In this document: positions 33,561-47,382 of the stretch, in pieces
Numbering within the stretch: position 1 is the first letter of the stretch
Layout of the letters: every line of letters starts with the position of its first letter
Assembly: GCA_026413225.1 (NCBI GenBank)
Contig: CM048557.1
Location: forward strand, 21,616,871 to 21,680,870
Reading direction: 5' to 3'
Origin: Otis tarda
Lineage: Eukaryota > Chordata > Aves > Otidiformes > Otididae
Length of the DNA: 64,000 nucleotides
The notes under the pieces: model-generated
Seen by the model: only the letters and a program-made list of their open reading frames with translations
Told to the model about the DNA's origin: nothing
Databases searched by the model: none
Program-made: the position numbers and the translations under genes

Positions 33561-36500
33561 GCTGTCTTCAAATCTAGCTTTTCCCTTTATAGCAAAGTAA
33601 GCTTGAATATAGTTAAACCCAACCAAAGCACGAGCCACAGAGCATATATCTTTTTTGGAAATATGTAATTTTACCTGCGATTAGGCACAGCTGCAGTGCT
33701 CAGGGGTAGTACAGCCCACAGGCAGCTAAAGGTGTGTCTGGGGAGCAGGAAAGGCCTTTGAAGCAAAGCCCCGCTGTGAACGCAGCAGGGGCTGGGGGGA
33801 GGCTGCTCTGAAACCGGCCCCACTGCTGAATTTCTGGATAACACCCGGCCTGGGCTTTCTGGGCCTTCACAATGATGCCACAGTTCTCTGTCACTATGGA
33901 AACTGGTTTTTGAAAAGGCACTAGTTTTAAAAAGTGAATTAAAACCGAAACTTGTGCTTTGTCTTCATCCCTGGCTCTGGGGTTTCCCTAGGAACAGAGG
34001 AAGTGTCCTGGAGGCCAGCCTGGCCTCCTCAAAACCCAAACTCAGGTTCCCCTTCATGAGAGAGCCACAGCTGAATCAGCAGCCGATTTTCCCACAGATA
34101 CGGACAGAAACCATGAGCACTGTTAAGTCAGCAGGAAAGACCCCCCCAAATAGCTCAGGAGGAACCAAAACCAGCGTCAAAGTAACACAGTGGTCTGGCC
34201 AGCCTGCTGTTGCGTGGCCCACCAGGGCCAGCCACAGGGTATACCATGAAATTGTGTACAGCTTGAACAGGTTCATCTGAGAGCATTAAACAACTTCAGG
34301 AGACATTTCTTTAAATTGCTTTGTTGCAAAGCCTAGGTGTGGGAGCAAGCACTACTATGCAGTTATGAAAGAACAGGATAACAGTACGGGAGGGCTTTCC
34401 CCTGTGTATGTGCCCAGCATACCTGACTGCCAGGCCTTTCACAGGCTAATTCAAACCCAGCAGAGATAAAGGTAACCAAGAGGCTTTTTTTTTCCAGATG
34501 TGGGCTGTAAAAAGGTCCTTACTGAAAATGGCCTTGTCTTGGAGCCTACAGGTCAGACTTAGCTATGTTCATAATGCTCTGGATAGGTCATGCTTGGCTC
34601 TAGCGAGCCAGCCATGAGAGAAAATACCCGCTATTTTAGGCGTCTCACTGCAAAAATCACACAAGAGATCTGCATGTGGGTGCTGGTCTCAGACTAGACC
34701 TGGTGGCACAGCCCTCATCTTATCGGTCAGTATTTATGCATCACTGCCCAGCATTAGAGATTCACACCTGAATCTGGACATTAACACTGTCACCAGGGAA
34801 TCGCAAAGCACTTGCAACCTGTATTTTCAGCCCCAGAGGCATCACTTGAACCTAAAAGCCCTTTGCAGAGGCTCGGAGAGGACAGGCACTTTTCTCCCTG
34901 CCATTCCTGCTCCTTTCCTGATTTCACCATTGTGCCCCTGTAACCCTCTGTGGGGCTCTGTTGACTTAAAAAGAAAAAACTGAGGGCTGCAGAAGTCCAG
35001 GAGGAGGGCAGTGAGCAGCCTGAGGTGGAGAAAAGAGGGAGGGAGGTTTTTGAGCAAACTTTGGCACTGAAGGAAATCCTCACTTAACCACCTTTCTGGG
35101 ATGAGTTCAGGAAACCCTGCGTAGGGCATACCCCACTTGCAGCCCTCACAGACACCTAATTAGCAGGTGCCAGTTCCAGGATGTGATTCAGAGTAATTAA
35201 TTTCCATATACAATTAGTAGGAGGAAGTGAAGACACCCCCAGGGAAGACCCAGAAAGCCAAGTAATTACAAAGAACTGGAAAGACAAGGCACATTGTTTC
35301 CTTCTCTCTCTGAAATTTCAGCACCCAAACCCCACTCCCTCATCACATCCTGAAACAATGAATTCATGTTTAGGACAAAGAAATGAAGGAACAGAAACAT
35401 TACAGCCCCATACAGTACCAACCCAATAAAAACAGTACAAGTAAGCATCTGGGCTTGCTTTTTCCAACAAACTTAATGCTGCCCCGTTATCATGTGGCCA
35501 TGGGCATGCTAGATTGTTTGGATCTCTCAAGCCTTTTCACCATCCCTTCCCACTTGCTACGTCAGCATCTTGCCATAGAGCCCACAGCTCTCCAAAGAAC
35601 CTGCAAGAAGCCCAGGGAGAACCACGAGCAAGTCCAGATGGAAAGGTACGGCTGCAACGAGGTGCCTGCTCATGTGCAGAATTACGGTGCAGACCCTGCT
35701 CCGGAGCACAGAGGTGATTCCCAGTCCAAATATCAGAGGCAACCCCTTGTCCAAGGCCAATGCACTGTCTCCAGGGAAGCTGTATGACGTGGTCACGGAC
35801 CGCCAGAGAGGACAAAGTCAGTGGTGGAAAGGGCTTTCTGAGCCCCAGGTGCTGCCAGGAACCCTTGGATCAAAGGCATGAGCCAGCAGCTACCAGCCCA
35901 TGTAAGGGAGCCTTTGCAGGCCCCTTCCGCTCGCATTTATTTTTGGTCTGTTTTGTTTTCTCTCCCTTAGGGTTTTCTCTTTTCCTGGGCATGCTGTCAG
36001 GCCCTGGGCACTTTGCCAGCAGTGCAGTTCAGCATTGCTGGTCACGCCGTATCCCAGCCTGGGAATTTCCGCTCCGCTCCCAGCATTGTTGCTCCAGTGT
36101 CCTCCAGCCAGAACTGCATGGTGGCAGTTTTCAACAAGCAAATGCAGACAGACACGCACCCATGCAGCTATCTGTAGTGACACCCCATTGCTCATTATAA
36201 TCAGAAGCATGTTCGGAAAAGAGAAGTGAGGCGGGATCCACACCCAGCTCCTCTCAGAAACTACCAGTGTGCCAACGTATCAGGAAAGGAGAGACTTCAG
36301 AGTAGCTTACAATAGCTACTAGCATTGCTTTCTTACCTGGGACAGCACTTTTTTGTCTATGAATGTCTTAGATGCTCCAGTACACAAACTCAGGAGGAGC
36401 TCATTTTTCAGCCACACTGCTCGTGTCCTTCACCTGTTTTAACTTGCTAAGCTGGAAGACATAGCCTTGAATTTGGGCCAGCATTTCTTTACCATAAATA

Positions 36501-37280
36501 CCCGTGATAGTAGCCTCAAAGACAATGATTTTCCCCTGTGACTCTTAGTGGGTTTTTTTCTAACATTTCAGTATGCTACCGAGCCATTAGACTTCAAAGT
36601 ACTTTAGCATTTGTGGTTCCCACACCTGCGCAGGGAGGACAAATGCTGCGCATGCTGGGCATGAGTCTCCTGATGGAAAGGGGAGGCACTGGTGCTGGTG
36701 GCAGTCCTTTTCACCTGGTGCACCGAGGCTGTACCACAGCTGTCAAGAGCAGAGAGTGAAGGCAAGAGGAGATTTTACATTAAGCAGCAGTGCAGTATCA
36801 CCAGGCTGGCACAACAAGGCTGCTAGGCTGCATCCTGACCCACCTCAGACTCCCAGGGCATCAGGTAGAGGAAGGACAGCACGCTCATGTTTGCCGCCAT
36901 AAAGGCTCTGTCCCAAGAACATGGGGATGTGAGGTAATTCAATCATTATTTTTTGTTCTTGCAAGTATGGAAATGTTTTAAGCTCATTTAGGACTTTCTT
37001 CAGCTTTTCCAGAGGTATACCTTAAAAACGTTCATTCTTCAAACATTTACTTGTGGGCAAAATACAGAGGATCATGAAAATAAGATCAGAAGCAGGGAAA
37101 GCTGACATTACCTATGTCTTTGGAAAACAATTTCAGGCCCTGAGAACCATAAAAATCTTACCAGTTGTTCTCTTCTTGGGGTGGCTGTTTCTGACTGCCT
37201 TACCAGAATATTGCTTTTTAACAAGCACTTTTCATTTTAGGAAAGAATACAACAGTTGCACCTTGCTCACCAGACCATAG
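33561..37280. other. Intergenic stretch without gene
   Basis: Several open frames overlap on both strands around 35.4-36.3 kb. None shows a recognisable domain, splice context or promoter, and I consider them chance frames. No repeat family was recognised. Confidence 0.55.
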
Positions 37281-37350
37281 CCAATCTGTGTGATCTCAGG
37301 TGCCCTTTTGCTTGTCCTGTGCCTCATCTTCTGCAAGACTGAGATGGTTA
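37281..37350 (+). mobile_element. Possible MIR-like SINE remnant
   Basis: AATCTGTGTGATCTCAGGTG followed by CCTGTGCCTCATCTTCTGCA resembles the MIR segment ctgtgtgaccttgggcaa...ctgtgcctcagtttcctcatctg. It is short and weak. Confidence 0.35.
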
Positions 37351-40300
37351 AACTAGAATTTTTATTTAGACTACTGAAGATTTTTAGCTAAAGTAGAAAA
37401 ATTACTTTACAGAGGAAGATCTGGATGGTGTCTACAAATTCCTGTCCCTATTACTAACCAGCTGTAGGACGCAAGTAATTTAAAAATCCCTATTTTGGCA
37501 GTTGAGTGTTAGGCAGCATTTAGGAACTGAAGTCTAAGACAATGATTCAGAAAGCATGTTAGACTGTACTCCAAAGTCACTCTTATTGATCAAGTAAATA
37601 ATGTGTCCTTGCAGTTATCTTCTTTGGTATTTCTGCTACGCACAGAGCTAAGTTGGCTTTCTCCTAATCTTTCTTCCATAGAGCAAAAAGAAATGCAAAT
37701 GTAAGATAATGAAGATCAGCGTACCCTTTAGAAGGAGTTCAAAGTGCTTCTCTGCACTATTACCAGTATTGTCATACCAGATAAATAGTTTTAAATTTTT
37801 CCTGTTTGGCAGAGGGGAAGCTCTGTTTGTCACCAGAGTTCATGTAGCATCTGAGACAGGGTCAGCAAGTGGCCAAAGCACGTAATGGACAATAAATACA
37901 GCATAAATAACTGAATCTGGATTTAGATCAAGAGGCCATTTACAAATGTTTGAGAAGCTTAAAAAAATATTTGAAACTTATCTTCATTGCTCAAAATAGA
38001 TTTTAACTTTTTATAAAAGCTTTTTTAGTTTTAAAAACTTCTGGATAGTTAACATTCGTTTTCCTGAGGTGGAAGCAGTCAGAAGATGACAATGTGGTTT
38101 TGCTGTGAAGTAAACGTGCTGAGATCAGCTCATATGTCTGTCCAGAACTGCTGACTTCAGGGTACACTGCTAAGTGCCTGCTTTTCACCTCATGGTAACT
38201 CCTGTGTTCATGCTGCTGTTGTGAAAAAATACATCTCTTTTAGCAGTTAAGGCTAGTTTTGTAGTTACGTGGAGCATGGTATACTTTCCAGCAGGAATGG
38301 TGCGGTAACACTAACGTTTTGTTTTGAGTAATTGATGGGAACAAGGATTTTCTTCAACTTGAGCTGAAATTTTTATGTTTTTACTACAGTCAGTCACAAA
38401 TGGCTGCTTTCTAGCAGGACCATATAAACTGGGCAGCAAAAGTCCCTTCAGCAGAAGCCTCTCCTCCGAGGCTGGACATTGCAGTGCATCTGATAATGCT
38501 GGAAAGAGGAATGGCAAAAGGATTAGGAAACTTTGAGCCCTGTGAGACATGTAGGCATGATCTCTTCTTGCAGAGAGTCTTCTTATCAGGGAAACACTGA
38601 TAGGAAAGACTTATTCATTGCTGTCAGTGGCAGAGTCCATAATTGCTGCTGTGCAAGCAAACAGCACTGAAGTTGGTAGAAACATCCAAGAGCCGGCCCT
38701 TCCTTTTGGATTAATGTTCTGCCTCCTATAACATTATCAGACAAGGAAATTATGAGAGAATATTGCATTTGTACAGGTGCATGTGCTGATGCGCCTCAGC
38801 AGAACGAGAGGCATAATTGGGAGCGGGGAGGGGAACAGCCACTAAATTAGCACTTACATTATCTGGATATAAAACTAAGTTCTGCCACAAACTGCCTGCT
38901 TGTCTCTCACTGTCCATCTCTTGCTGGATGCATGAGTGAGGCACAGTGCAACCTGTGCTGTGGTTGGCATTTCTGAGCACTGTGGTAATAAATGTAGTAT
39001 AGGCTTTTACTTTCTAGTGCTGTGCCTACAAGAGTTTGCATTTCTGCATCACTATTGTTAGTTCGATGAAGCTAGCTGAAATAACAATACAAACACACAG
39101 TAAAACAGGTGTTCTTCATGTAAAGTCCTTGACCCGTGCCTATTAAAGCATTTACAGGAGGTCTGATCTGCAGCCTATTCAAGTTAATGAAAGTCTGTGC
39201 ATTCACCTCCGTGGGCTTCAAATCAAGCCCGATGAAATTAATTACAGAAACAGTTTGCAGGAAAAAAAAAACAATAAAAAGAAAAGCATTGGACCAGGGG
39301 ATGCAAAAGAGAACAGTGGCAACAAAGCTTAATCACTCAGAACTGCTTAAAGGCTTTTTTAGTAAATGATCAAAAGTGTTCATGTAATTATTGTGAATAT
39401 GATGACAGAAAATTGAGATTTTTTATATAAAAATGATTAAGTTAGATTAGATTAGACCACTAGACACTGAGTTTTGAATAACTGCATATAATTGACTTTA
39501 TAGCAATTAACTGTACAAGAGGATGACCAACTTGTTGATAAGAATAAGGTAAAGATGTAGAGATAGGACAGCCTTGCACAGACATGAATTAGACTGCTCT
39601 GGTCTAAGGCAGTGGCTTCAGAAGAGACAATATTTAACAGCAATATCAGTTAGTGATATTTTCCTTCCCAGTTCCTGGGGTTGCTCCATTTCCCCCCTTG
39701 CTCCTGCCTGCCCTCGTGCCAGCACAGACCTTGGTACAGCCTTTCCATGAATCACACAGGGAAACTGAGCCCGCTTTCAAACATGCACACACAGAGACAA
39801 GCAAACATATTTTGCTAGGTTATTTTTTAACCCAGATCATCCCCTTGGTCTGGCTCAGAGCATGGGCTTTTCAGCGCTGGTGATGACATCAGGGCCACGG
39901 TAGCACAAGGTGAGGAGAAACAGGACAGGGGGGACGGGTGTGGGGTGGGGGCTGGTGGGACAGCCCTGAGGTGCCACCCAGCCATCAGCATTTCAAGTCG
40001 GCTTCTCCTTTGCTAAGGGGTACACAAAGTTTTCACGTGACCTAAAGATCACCAGAAATACCCATTCTTGGGTTTTTGTTTGTTTTAATGCAGTCAAATG
40101 GTGTTTCTACAGTAACTATTTGCTTAAAGAAAATTGTTTAACCTTGTAGGAAGTGATGGAGTGTTAATTACTCATTCACTGAAATTCAGGAGTCTGAATA
40201 TAAATTCTCCTCACACTCCCATTCCTAGCATGTTATTATTCCAATTAGGAGAGCATTTAAGAATATTTAAATAATCTCCCATTCAGCTACATGTATGAGA

Positions 40301-41937
40301 AAATTCATTCACTCAGTACAATAATGCAATTGTGCCTTTCCTCTGAGATGGCAAAAGAGGGTTGTTGGAGCCATTTTGAGAAACAGTAACTGCAAAGCAA
40401 AGGCAGTCAGACAGACCAGGCATGAGAAAACATAACGTCAAATAGCAAACGTGTGGAAAAGCCCCTCTGCATGCACATACAGTGGAGAACAAAGTGAACG
40501 AAGCAACCTGCTTGAGATGAGAATACACCAGCTAGAGAGATACATAGATTTGGGTTGACTCCTTTTCAAACTGGCCAAGAAAACAGCGGGAGTGGACTGA
40601 TGCTCTTCTGACTTCCACTGATGCAAACGGGGAGCAAGTATGCTCAAGCAACTCATTTCAGTGCAGGTACACTGAAGTAAAAGCGATTTGAGTGAAAAAA
40701 AAAGGTTCAGGTCCAAAAGAATAGGTGCAAAACCTGGCAGTCAGCCCTTGTAATTCCTAATAGCCATAAAATTTTTGCAGCACTGACCTAAAAAAAAACA
40801 CAAAGTCCCAGCAAAAATTATTCACAGCATGAACGCTGGGACATTTACTATACAGCCAAAAGATCATCAGCAGAGGAGGTCTATGTTTAACCAAAGGGAA
40901 TAAAAAGACATTTTTACAGTTGTTTATGTTTATTTTTTCTATAAATATTGAGACAGGATTCCTTTTTGGCCAGTCTGCAGATCCAATTAATTTGTTTTTC
41001 AGTTTCTTTTTTGTGACTCCAAGTTCAGAGGTGACTTAGGGTTGCAATACACAGCGACCACCGCTGCTAAAAATAGACCACAATAACGTAATACATACAA
41101 CAGTGTTTAACCACCGCGTTCCCCTGTTCCTCAGCTCTTTGAAGTCCCTATACTGTGGCAGATTTCTGTATTTGCAGGCATATAAACCTGCTCTGGCTGT
41201 GAATTACTATGTCCAGAGTAACACGGGGAAGGAGAGCAGATGAAACAGCATGTCCAAGAGGCATCCTGAGCTGCTGAACAGACACATGTCTGAACGCTGC
41301 CCTGTCCCATAGGTATGGGTGGGAAAATGTTTTCTCTTGGGAAAGCTAGGATTTCAATACTTTTCAGTGTTGTGTGACATTGTTTTCATCTGCAAACAGT
41401 TATTAAAATAGCAGCCTCTAAAATCAAGACAGAGAAGAAAGAAAAGGGTGTGACGGGAATCAGAATGATGCAATTTTGATGGATGTTTTCTTGCAAAGTT
41501 GCAAGCCTAGAAGTGAATTTTGTAAAGCAAAGTAAAAATTCTCCCCTTTCCAATAGTGGGCAGCGGCCATTTTTATCCTTAAAATTTTCAGACCCTCAAG
41601 CATAAAACAGCTCTGCAGAGGAGCTATTAATTTAATGATGGTGGAAGTAACCTCACCTAAGCTTTTGGACCCAGGGCTCTGTTATACAGGGTTTGTCCCA
41701 CTTTGCTGGGCCAGGGGAGCTCCAAGCGAGGTCTGCAATGGGTGCCCTGAGCAGAGGGCAGTGAGTCAGTGCCCTGGGACCCTTCCAGCTTGGCTGGCAG
41801 TGGCAGAGACAATGTTTTGCCCACTCCCTGCTGCTCTCCTCTGGGTAACTGAGCTGAAGAGGTGGCCTGGCTGGGGCAGGAGAGCAGCCACTAAGCCAAG
41901 CTGTTGAGCCAAGAGGGACAGGACAGCTACAGGAAGT

Positions 41938-41972
41938 GGGGAAAATTTTCCCCAGCTACAGGCTGGGGAAAA
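41938..41972. repeat. Overlapping palindrome and hairpin
   Basis: GGGGAAAATTTTCCCC is a perfect 16-bp palindrome (41938-41953). Its right half also starts an 11-bp inverted repeat, TTTTCCCCAGC (41946-41956), TACAG, GCTGGGGAAAA (41962-41972). The two structures share TTTTCCCC and are mutually exclusive. Confidence 0.85.
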
Positions 41973-42652
41973 TCAGGGAAGGGCTAAAATAGTAGAAGTG
42001 GAGATGTTTAATCTTGCACATGTGTCAAAGCAGACATAGGAGAGCCAAAGTGGGCCCAATTAATGGGACCCACTACCTCAGAAGCTACTTTCTGATATTG
42101 CAACTAGGAGCAGTTTCATGACTGACAAGTGAAGGTCTGGGTGACATTATCCCACAAAATAACGCAATTTATATCATTCTGCTTGGCATGTTCTCTTTCT
42201 CAGACCAGGAAAAGAAGAGGCTTTCATGGGAAAAGCATGAAGAGTTTCGGTTTGTGCAAGGAAAGGCAACATTTATAAGCTGGAAGGATGCCAGCCAGTA
42301 GGGTGGGGATGCAGTGGAGATCTCTGCTATTAATGGTCTTCTCAGTTTTTTTCAGGTAGTGCCTACGTGAAGTTACTTGTCCAAGTAACTTCATTGGTAA
42401 AATCAACAGCAGTGCAGCAGGTAACCTGTGCTTCCTTCCTCTCTGACAGTCACCATCCTCCTTATCATTGAGGGAGAAGCAGAAATTTCTTGGCTGATGG
42501 AGGGAACGCCAACGGGGCGATGCTGTCTGACAGCCCACCAGTATGGCAGGACAAACATCACAAGAAGGGCCAGGCTCTGCAACTCAATAAGTGAGGAATG
42601 CAGTATGTGTCATGATCCACCATGGCAGGGCTTTAGTTTTTTAGCTGCCTGC

Positions 42653-42692
42653 ATTTAGGGTCTTAATTTTATATTTAGGGTCTTTAATTTTG
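42653..42692. repeat. 20-bp tandem duplication
   Basis: ATTTAGGGTCTTAATTTTAT is followed directly by ATTTAGGGTCTTTAATTTTG. It is a local slippage duplication. Confidence 0.75.
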
Positions 42693-45600
42693 TGCTTACA
42701 GCAAAAATTTGGCATTCATGCAATACCGCACCTGACCAGTTGAAGTCCTTTCTTCAGCCTCTCTTTCTTGGCACTTTCCTCACCTCTCTCTTCATCCAGG
42801 CTCTGGCCCTGCCTCTGCCAATGCTCCAGTGATCCTGCAGGATCTCAGAGCAGCTGCTGACAAGTGGATGGAGATTTCTCAAATATGGGGAAATGTAGCC
42901 TTACATTTATACCTGACATAATATCCCATTTCCCCTAGACAGCCCTTCATTCCCGTCTGTCTCCAGTGGCTGTTGCCTAAGCCATTCCTGCCGTATCACT
43001 TCCTGCATGCAGGGATATTTGCGTGAGGCGTGTTTGTAAGATGACATTGTGTGATGTGTTTGTGCTCTGGATTAGTTTAATGGAACTGCAGTATAACCTG
43101 CAAGACAGCTTCCCAGCTGGTAAATCGTGTTTAAGCAGCGAAAAACAAACACACTTTCTTATTGCTCTGGTCCTTTTACATCTGGTTGCTTAGCATTGTT
43201 CCTATCTCGTATCCACTTTGTAGTGCTTCAGCAAGATTGACAAACAAACTGACCAAAAATCAATTTAACAGAGATCAGGAAAGAAAACCACAATGAGATA
43301 TAACAGTCACTGATGGGATACACAGAAATATCAATTTGGCAGCCAGTCAAACTCCTCAGAGCCATCAGTTGTGCTCATTAAATGTCAGAGTTGTGAATTT
43401 GCCCCAGGCATTGTCAGCAAAGGCTTGAACATGGCTCAGCTTGATTGAAAGAGATTTTCTCCCCCAAATTTCAGGTAAAGGGATGAATGAGAAGAGATGT
43501 TAATGGCAATTCCATACCCTTGTTTTAGCTCCAGAACCAGATTTCTTTGCCACAAAGCCCGGTTGTAAACTTTTCCATTTACTCCAAATAAAGATAAACC
43601 TTTTCCCTAAGTATTTGCAGGTACTTCTCAAGCAGAGGCTCTCAAACCATACAGATTTGAATTTAAATGCCAGTAAAACTGGTACGAAGTTTCGATTTAA
43701 TAATGTTAATTTATAAAGCAATATAAGCATTTACATAGACACAATTGCCTCAAATCTTTTCCCCTACATGGCAGAAGAAATAGGGCTTCTAAATGGGTTT
43801 TGGTGCATTTTTTTTGACATGGAAGATTCAAAAAGCAGCAAACTTTCTGTAAACACTCAAACTCGGAAAGAAAGATGCAGCTGTTACTGGGTTTTGTTTT
43901 CTATAGTGTCACAGCAGCTCATGTATTATATGACAACTCTCAGGAGGTGACATAAAATTGAAGACAACTAAAGTGAGGTAGAGAAAACCAAATTCATGTA
44001 GAGGTCAGCAAAGAAAGAGCAACAGCTCCCTTCCCCACTAGCGCTGCTGAGAAGTGATGGAGAGAGCATGGCCAGAACCAGAGAGCTCCCCGGCCCTGTT
44101 AAGTTGCTCTGCTCTGCACATCAGGAGGTTCTCACTGCTTTAGGTTCAAAAAGCATAAATTAGAAGACCCAGGGACTTGCTATTTTGTGTAGGCTTTGAG
44201 AAAATTTTGGGACAAGAGTTTATACTAAGCAGACATCAAGAAGACATCTTTTTGCACCTGACAGGGACAACAATAATGATAGGATTTAAGCCAGGTGTTA
44301 TTCAGATAACTCTACAAAAATCAGTGAGATCTCCCACTGACAAACTGGTTACCCAATGTGGCCTAGGTTGCGAAACACACACACTTGGCTAAGAGCTTTG
44401 CCTCACTAAGGACCTTGGGATTTGACCTTTAATTTTGAATGTGTGACTGTATAAACAAGCCATCACAATTTGTCTGCACTGCGCTCATCACAAAAACCAT
44501 TCACACAGAATGGACCTGGAGGTAAGTAGCGGGCAGAGGCCATTCTCGTAACACCCAAGCCTGGTGATTTCTCTGAGGGCAAGAGATCTCCTTACCTTAT
44601 CACAAAGGTGGAGAGCTGCCCAGCTTTATAGCCGAGGCCCTAAGTGCTCTGCAGGTCCCTCCACAGGACAGCCTCTGCCTAGGATCTTCATTACCTGGAC
44701 ATACGGAAAAATGTTCAAGAGTCAAGCGTTCCCCTGTTTGAGAAAGAGATACGATTGCGTCTGGAGTGCAGTATCAGTGTGGAGTGTTCCGTTAGGTAAG
44801 AGTCAGTGTTCTGACTAATGCTGCCTGCTTATATCATATTTCAAAACATGCAAACAAATCTGTGGCCTTTGCTCCCAGCACAAGTGTTGTGCGGGTCTGA
44901 ATGGAGACAGGGAGACCGGCTGGCAAGAGGGGACAGCTAAATCATGTGCTACTGAACAAGTAAATCAGGGAGCTTTTTAAGAGTGAAAAGTTGTTGTCAG
45001 ACACTGCATTTCTCTAGCACTGGACCCAACAACGATCAGTATCCTTCATTCCACTGCTCAAGGCAGCACTTTCAGGAGGAAGCAGCATTTATTAAGCAAA
45101 TGCTGACTAGCATTTGCAATGCATATGAGACTGTTATCTCAGATATTATTTACCAGAAAGCAGGGTATCAATTCTCCACCTCTAGCATGCTAATTCTCAG
45201 GAAAAAGTTAAAACTGTAACTGTAGCCTCAAAACCTGCAGCTGTTTGCACCTTGTTATTGGGTCAGCAGTTTGCCTGATAAAGGAGCCCTGACCTCCTCA
45301 GCTGTAGGGGAAAGTCCAAAGGTATCTTTAGAAGATTTTGGAGTTGTTTACCAAAGAGCAGAAGTGCAGAAACTCACATAGGGAAGCGGCCTGGGAATAC
45401 TGGCCAAAAAAGATGTTGTAACATGGCGGAGGCCTCCGACCACCAATAAGAAAGTACAGGTCTTGACTCATAACTTTGCAATGCCCCTCAACCATTTGAA
45501 ACCCCAAACAAAAGATGGGGTGACATGAACTGAATCCTGCTGAATCTGCGATTCAGTGCCATAGCTGCGCTGCTTCCTGCAGTCCCTCTGATGCTGAAGA

Positions 45601-47137
45601 AAATGGCTTGCCTATTATCTTTACTGTTAAAGCCTGGATTTCCTGTACAGGGCAAGTCCTCATGTAAAGAAGCAGAGAAAATGCTTTAAAGAAAGAAGCG
45701 AATGTGCTCAGATTGTGAAGCATCTGATCTAAAGGCAGTGAGACCCGTAGGGAACCCTGGGCCACAATAGTTGACATTTGAGGCAGGAAATGATGGTTTA
45801 TTTAACTAACTGAACTGAAAACTGCCAGGGAATTTATATAAGGGAAACAGAATTACTGAGAGAAGCATTTAGCTAAGACAGACATGAAGATTAAAACTCC
45901 TACAATCGTGGGAAATACTAAGAGATATTTGACATCTGTAAGTGGAAGTGGCCTCTGCTTTGTGACTCATCTAAAAGACAAATCAGGTGGGCAAGGGATC
46001 CCCTGGAAGGTGCTCCTGCTTGCTCATCAACACGGCTTCTTGCAGTCTGCTGCTTCTTTGCACAGTTTCCCTTCCAGCCACAGACCTGCCTTGAAGTTTC
46101 TGAGATATAATAGCACCATTCCACAGCTAGGCTATTCTGCTCCTAAATATGCATGGGTATTTTTCCAAATGCTTCAGTAAAAATACTTTTGAACACATTT
46201 GCTAGTTAGAAAGGACATTTCTGTTCAAATAATGGTGTTTTTCAGAGGTTTTCTTCATTCTTCTTAGCTATATGCAGAATACACCAGAATTTTTCACTTT
46301 CTGTGGTAGTGAATGATACCCAGGAGTTTGACTTTGCTAGAGGATCTGGCTGTAGACATCAGGCAGAGGAGGAAAGCTTCCCTAAGTCAGACAACTTCAG
46401 TAACAGCAAAGGAAATGAGAGAATGGCACAGCATAAAAGCTGTCATTATTCACCAGTTAATACCCAGGAGAAAAAAATCTGTGAGCAGTTTTTGGGTTTC
46501 ACAAAACAAATCTGACTTTGCCAGAGCCTGGCTGGTCTCAAGGCAGAGACCCCGTAGGTGAAGTGCTTGATCTATGATCTCCTGCATCTTAGCCGAACAG
46601 GTACATTCCCCATGGCCCAGATTTCTCTCTTGCGTGTCCCTCCCCCTCCTCCCTCCCCTTCTGAGGGCCAGTCTTTTGGTACTGGAATCCATTGTCCCAG
46701 CGGCCCTTGAGCCCATTTAACAGGGAAAATGGCAGGTAGCTGTCCTTCTGCAGAGCAGTGACCTTAACCTCCTTCTCCAGCTCGCTGGGAGAGCAGAGTT
46801 CAATGAACAACAGTCTGGCTGCACTGCTGAAAGCCGTGGCCTTAGGGGAACGAACTTGTTGTTGTTGTTAGGTTTGCTTCCAGCCGAATGGTTCCCGGTT
46901 GGCTTCATTGTGCAATTGTACAAATCCTGATGCCAGCACAAATAAGAGGCAATGGAAAAGCCTGTGATGCAGGCAGAGCAGAGGTTTCTTCTCTCAGCAG
47001 CTGAGCTGGCTTAGGCCATCCACAGACACACACTTGTGGGACACCGGCGCCAAGAAAAGCTTGATGCAGCCATGTGGAATGTAAAACCCTGTGAGCTGAT
47101 TATTCAGACTCTCCTGCAATTCTGCACAGAACCTAGC

Positions 47138-47382
47138 ATAGAATCATAGAATCAGAGAATGGTTAGGGTTGGAAGGGACCTTCAAAGGTCTTCTAGTCCA
47201 ACCCCCCTGCAAGGAGCAGGGACATCCCCAACCAGATCAGGTTGCTCAGAGCCTCATCCAACCTGGCCTTAAACGTTTCCAGGGATGGGGCTTCCACCAC
47301 CTCTCTGGGCAACCTGTTCCAGTGTTCTACAACTCTCATTGTAAAAAAAATTTTCCTAATATCTAAAAAAAATTTTTTTTTT
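47138..47382 (-). mobile_element. CR1 LINE 3' fragment ending at an A/T run
   Basis: The tail CATAGAATCATAGAATCAGA is at 47138, followed by GGTTAGGGTTGGAAGGGACC and on to CCTAATATCTAAAAAAAATT. The 5' truncation lies in an expanded A/T run (47365-47382). It is a well-preserved copy of about 240 bp. Confidence 0.93.

Larger units (their letters stand above)
37351..47137. other. Long intergenic stretch without gene
   Basis: Almost 10 kb of AT-rich DNA with no supportable gene or large mobile element. Local items are the inverted-repeat cluster at 41,938-41,972 and a 20-bp tandem pair (ATTTAGGGTCTTTAATTTT) at 42,653 and 42,673. Confidence 0.55.

Noticed and set aside
35760..36243. Overlapping 146- and 117-codon open frames on opposite strands
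   Set aside because: No domains, no splice-site or promoter support, and frames open on both strands by chance.
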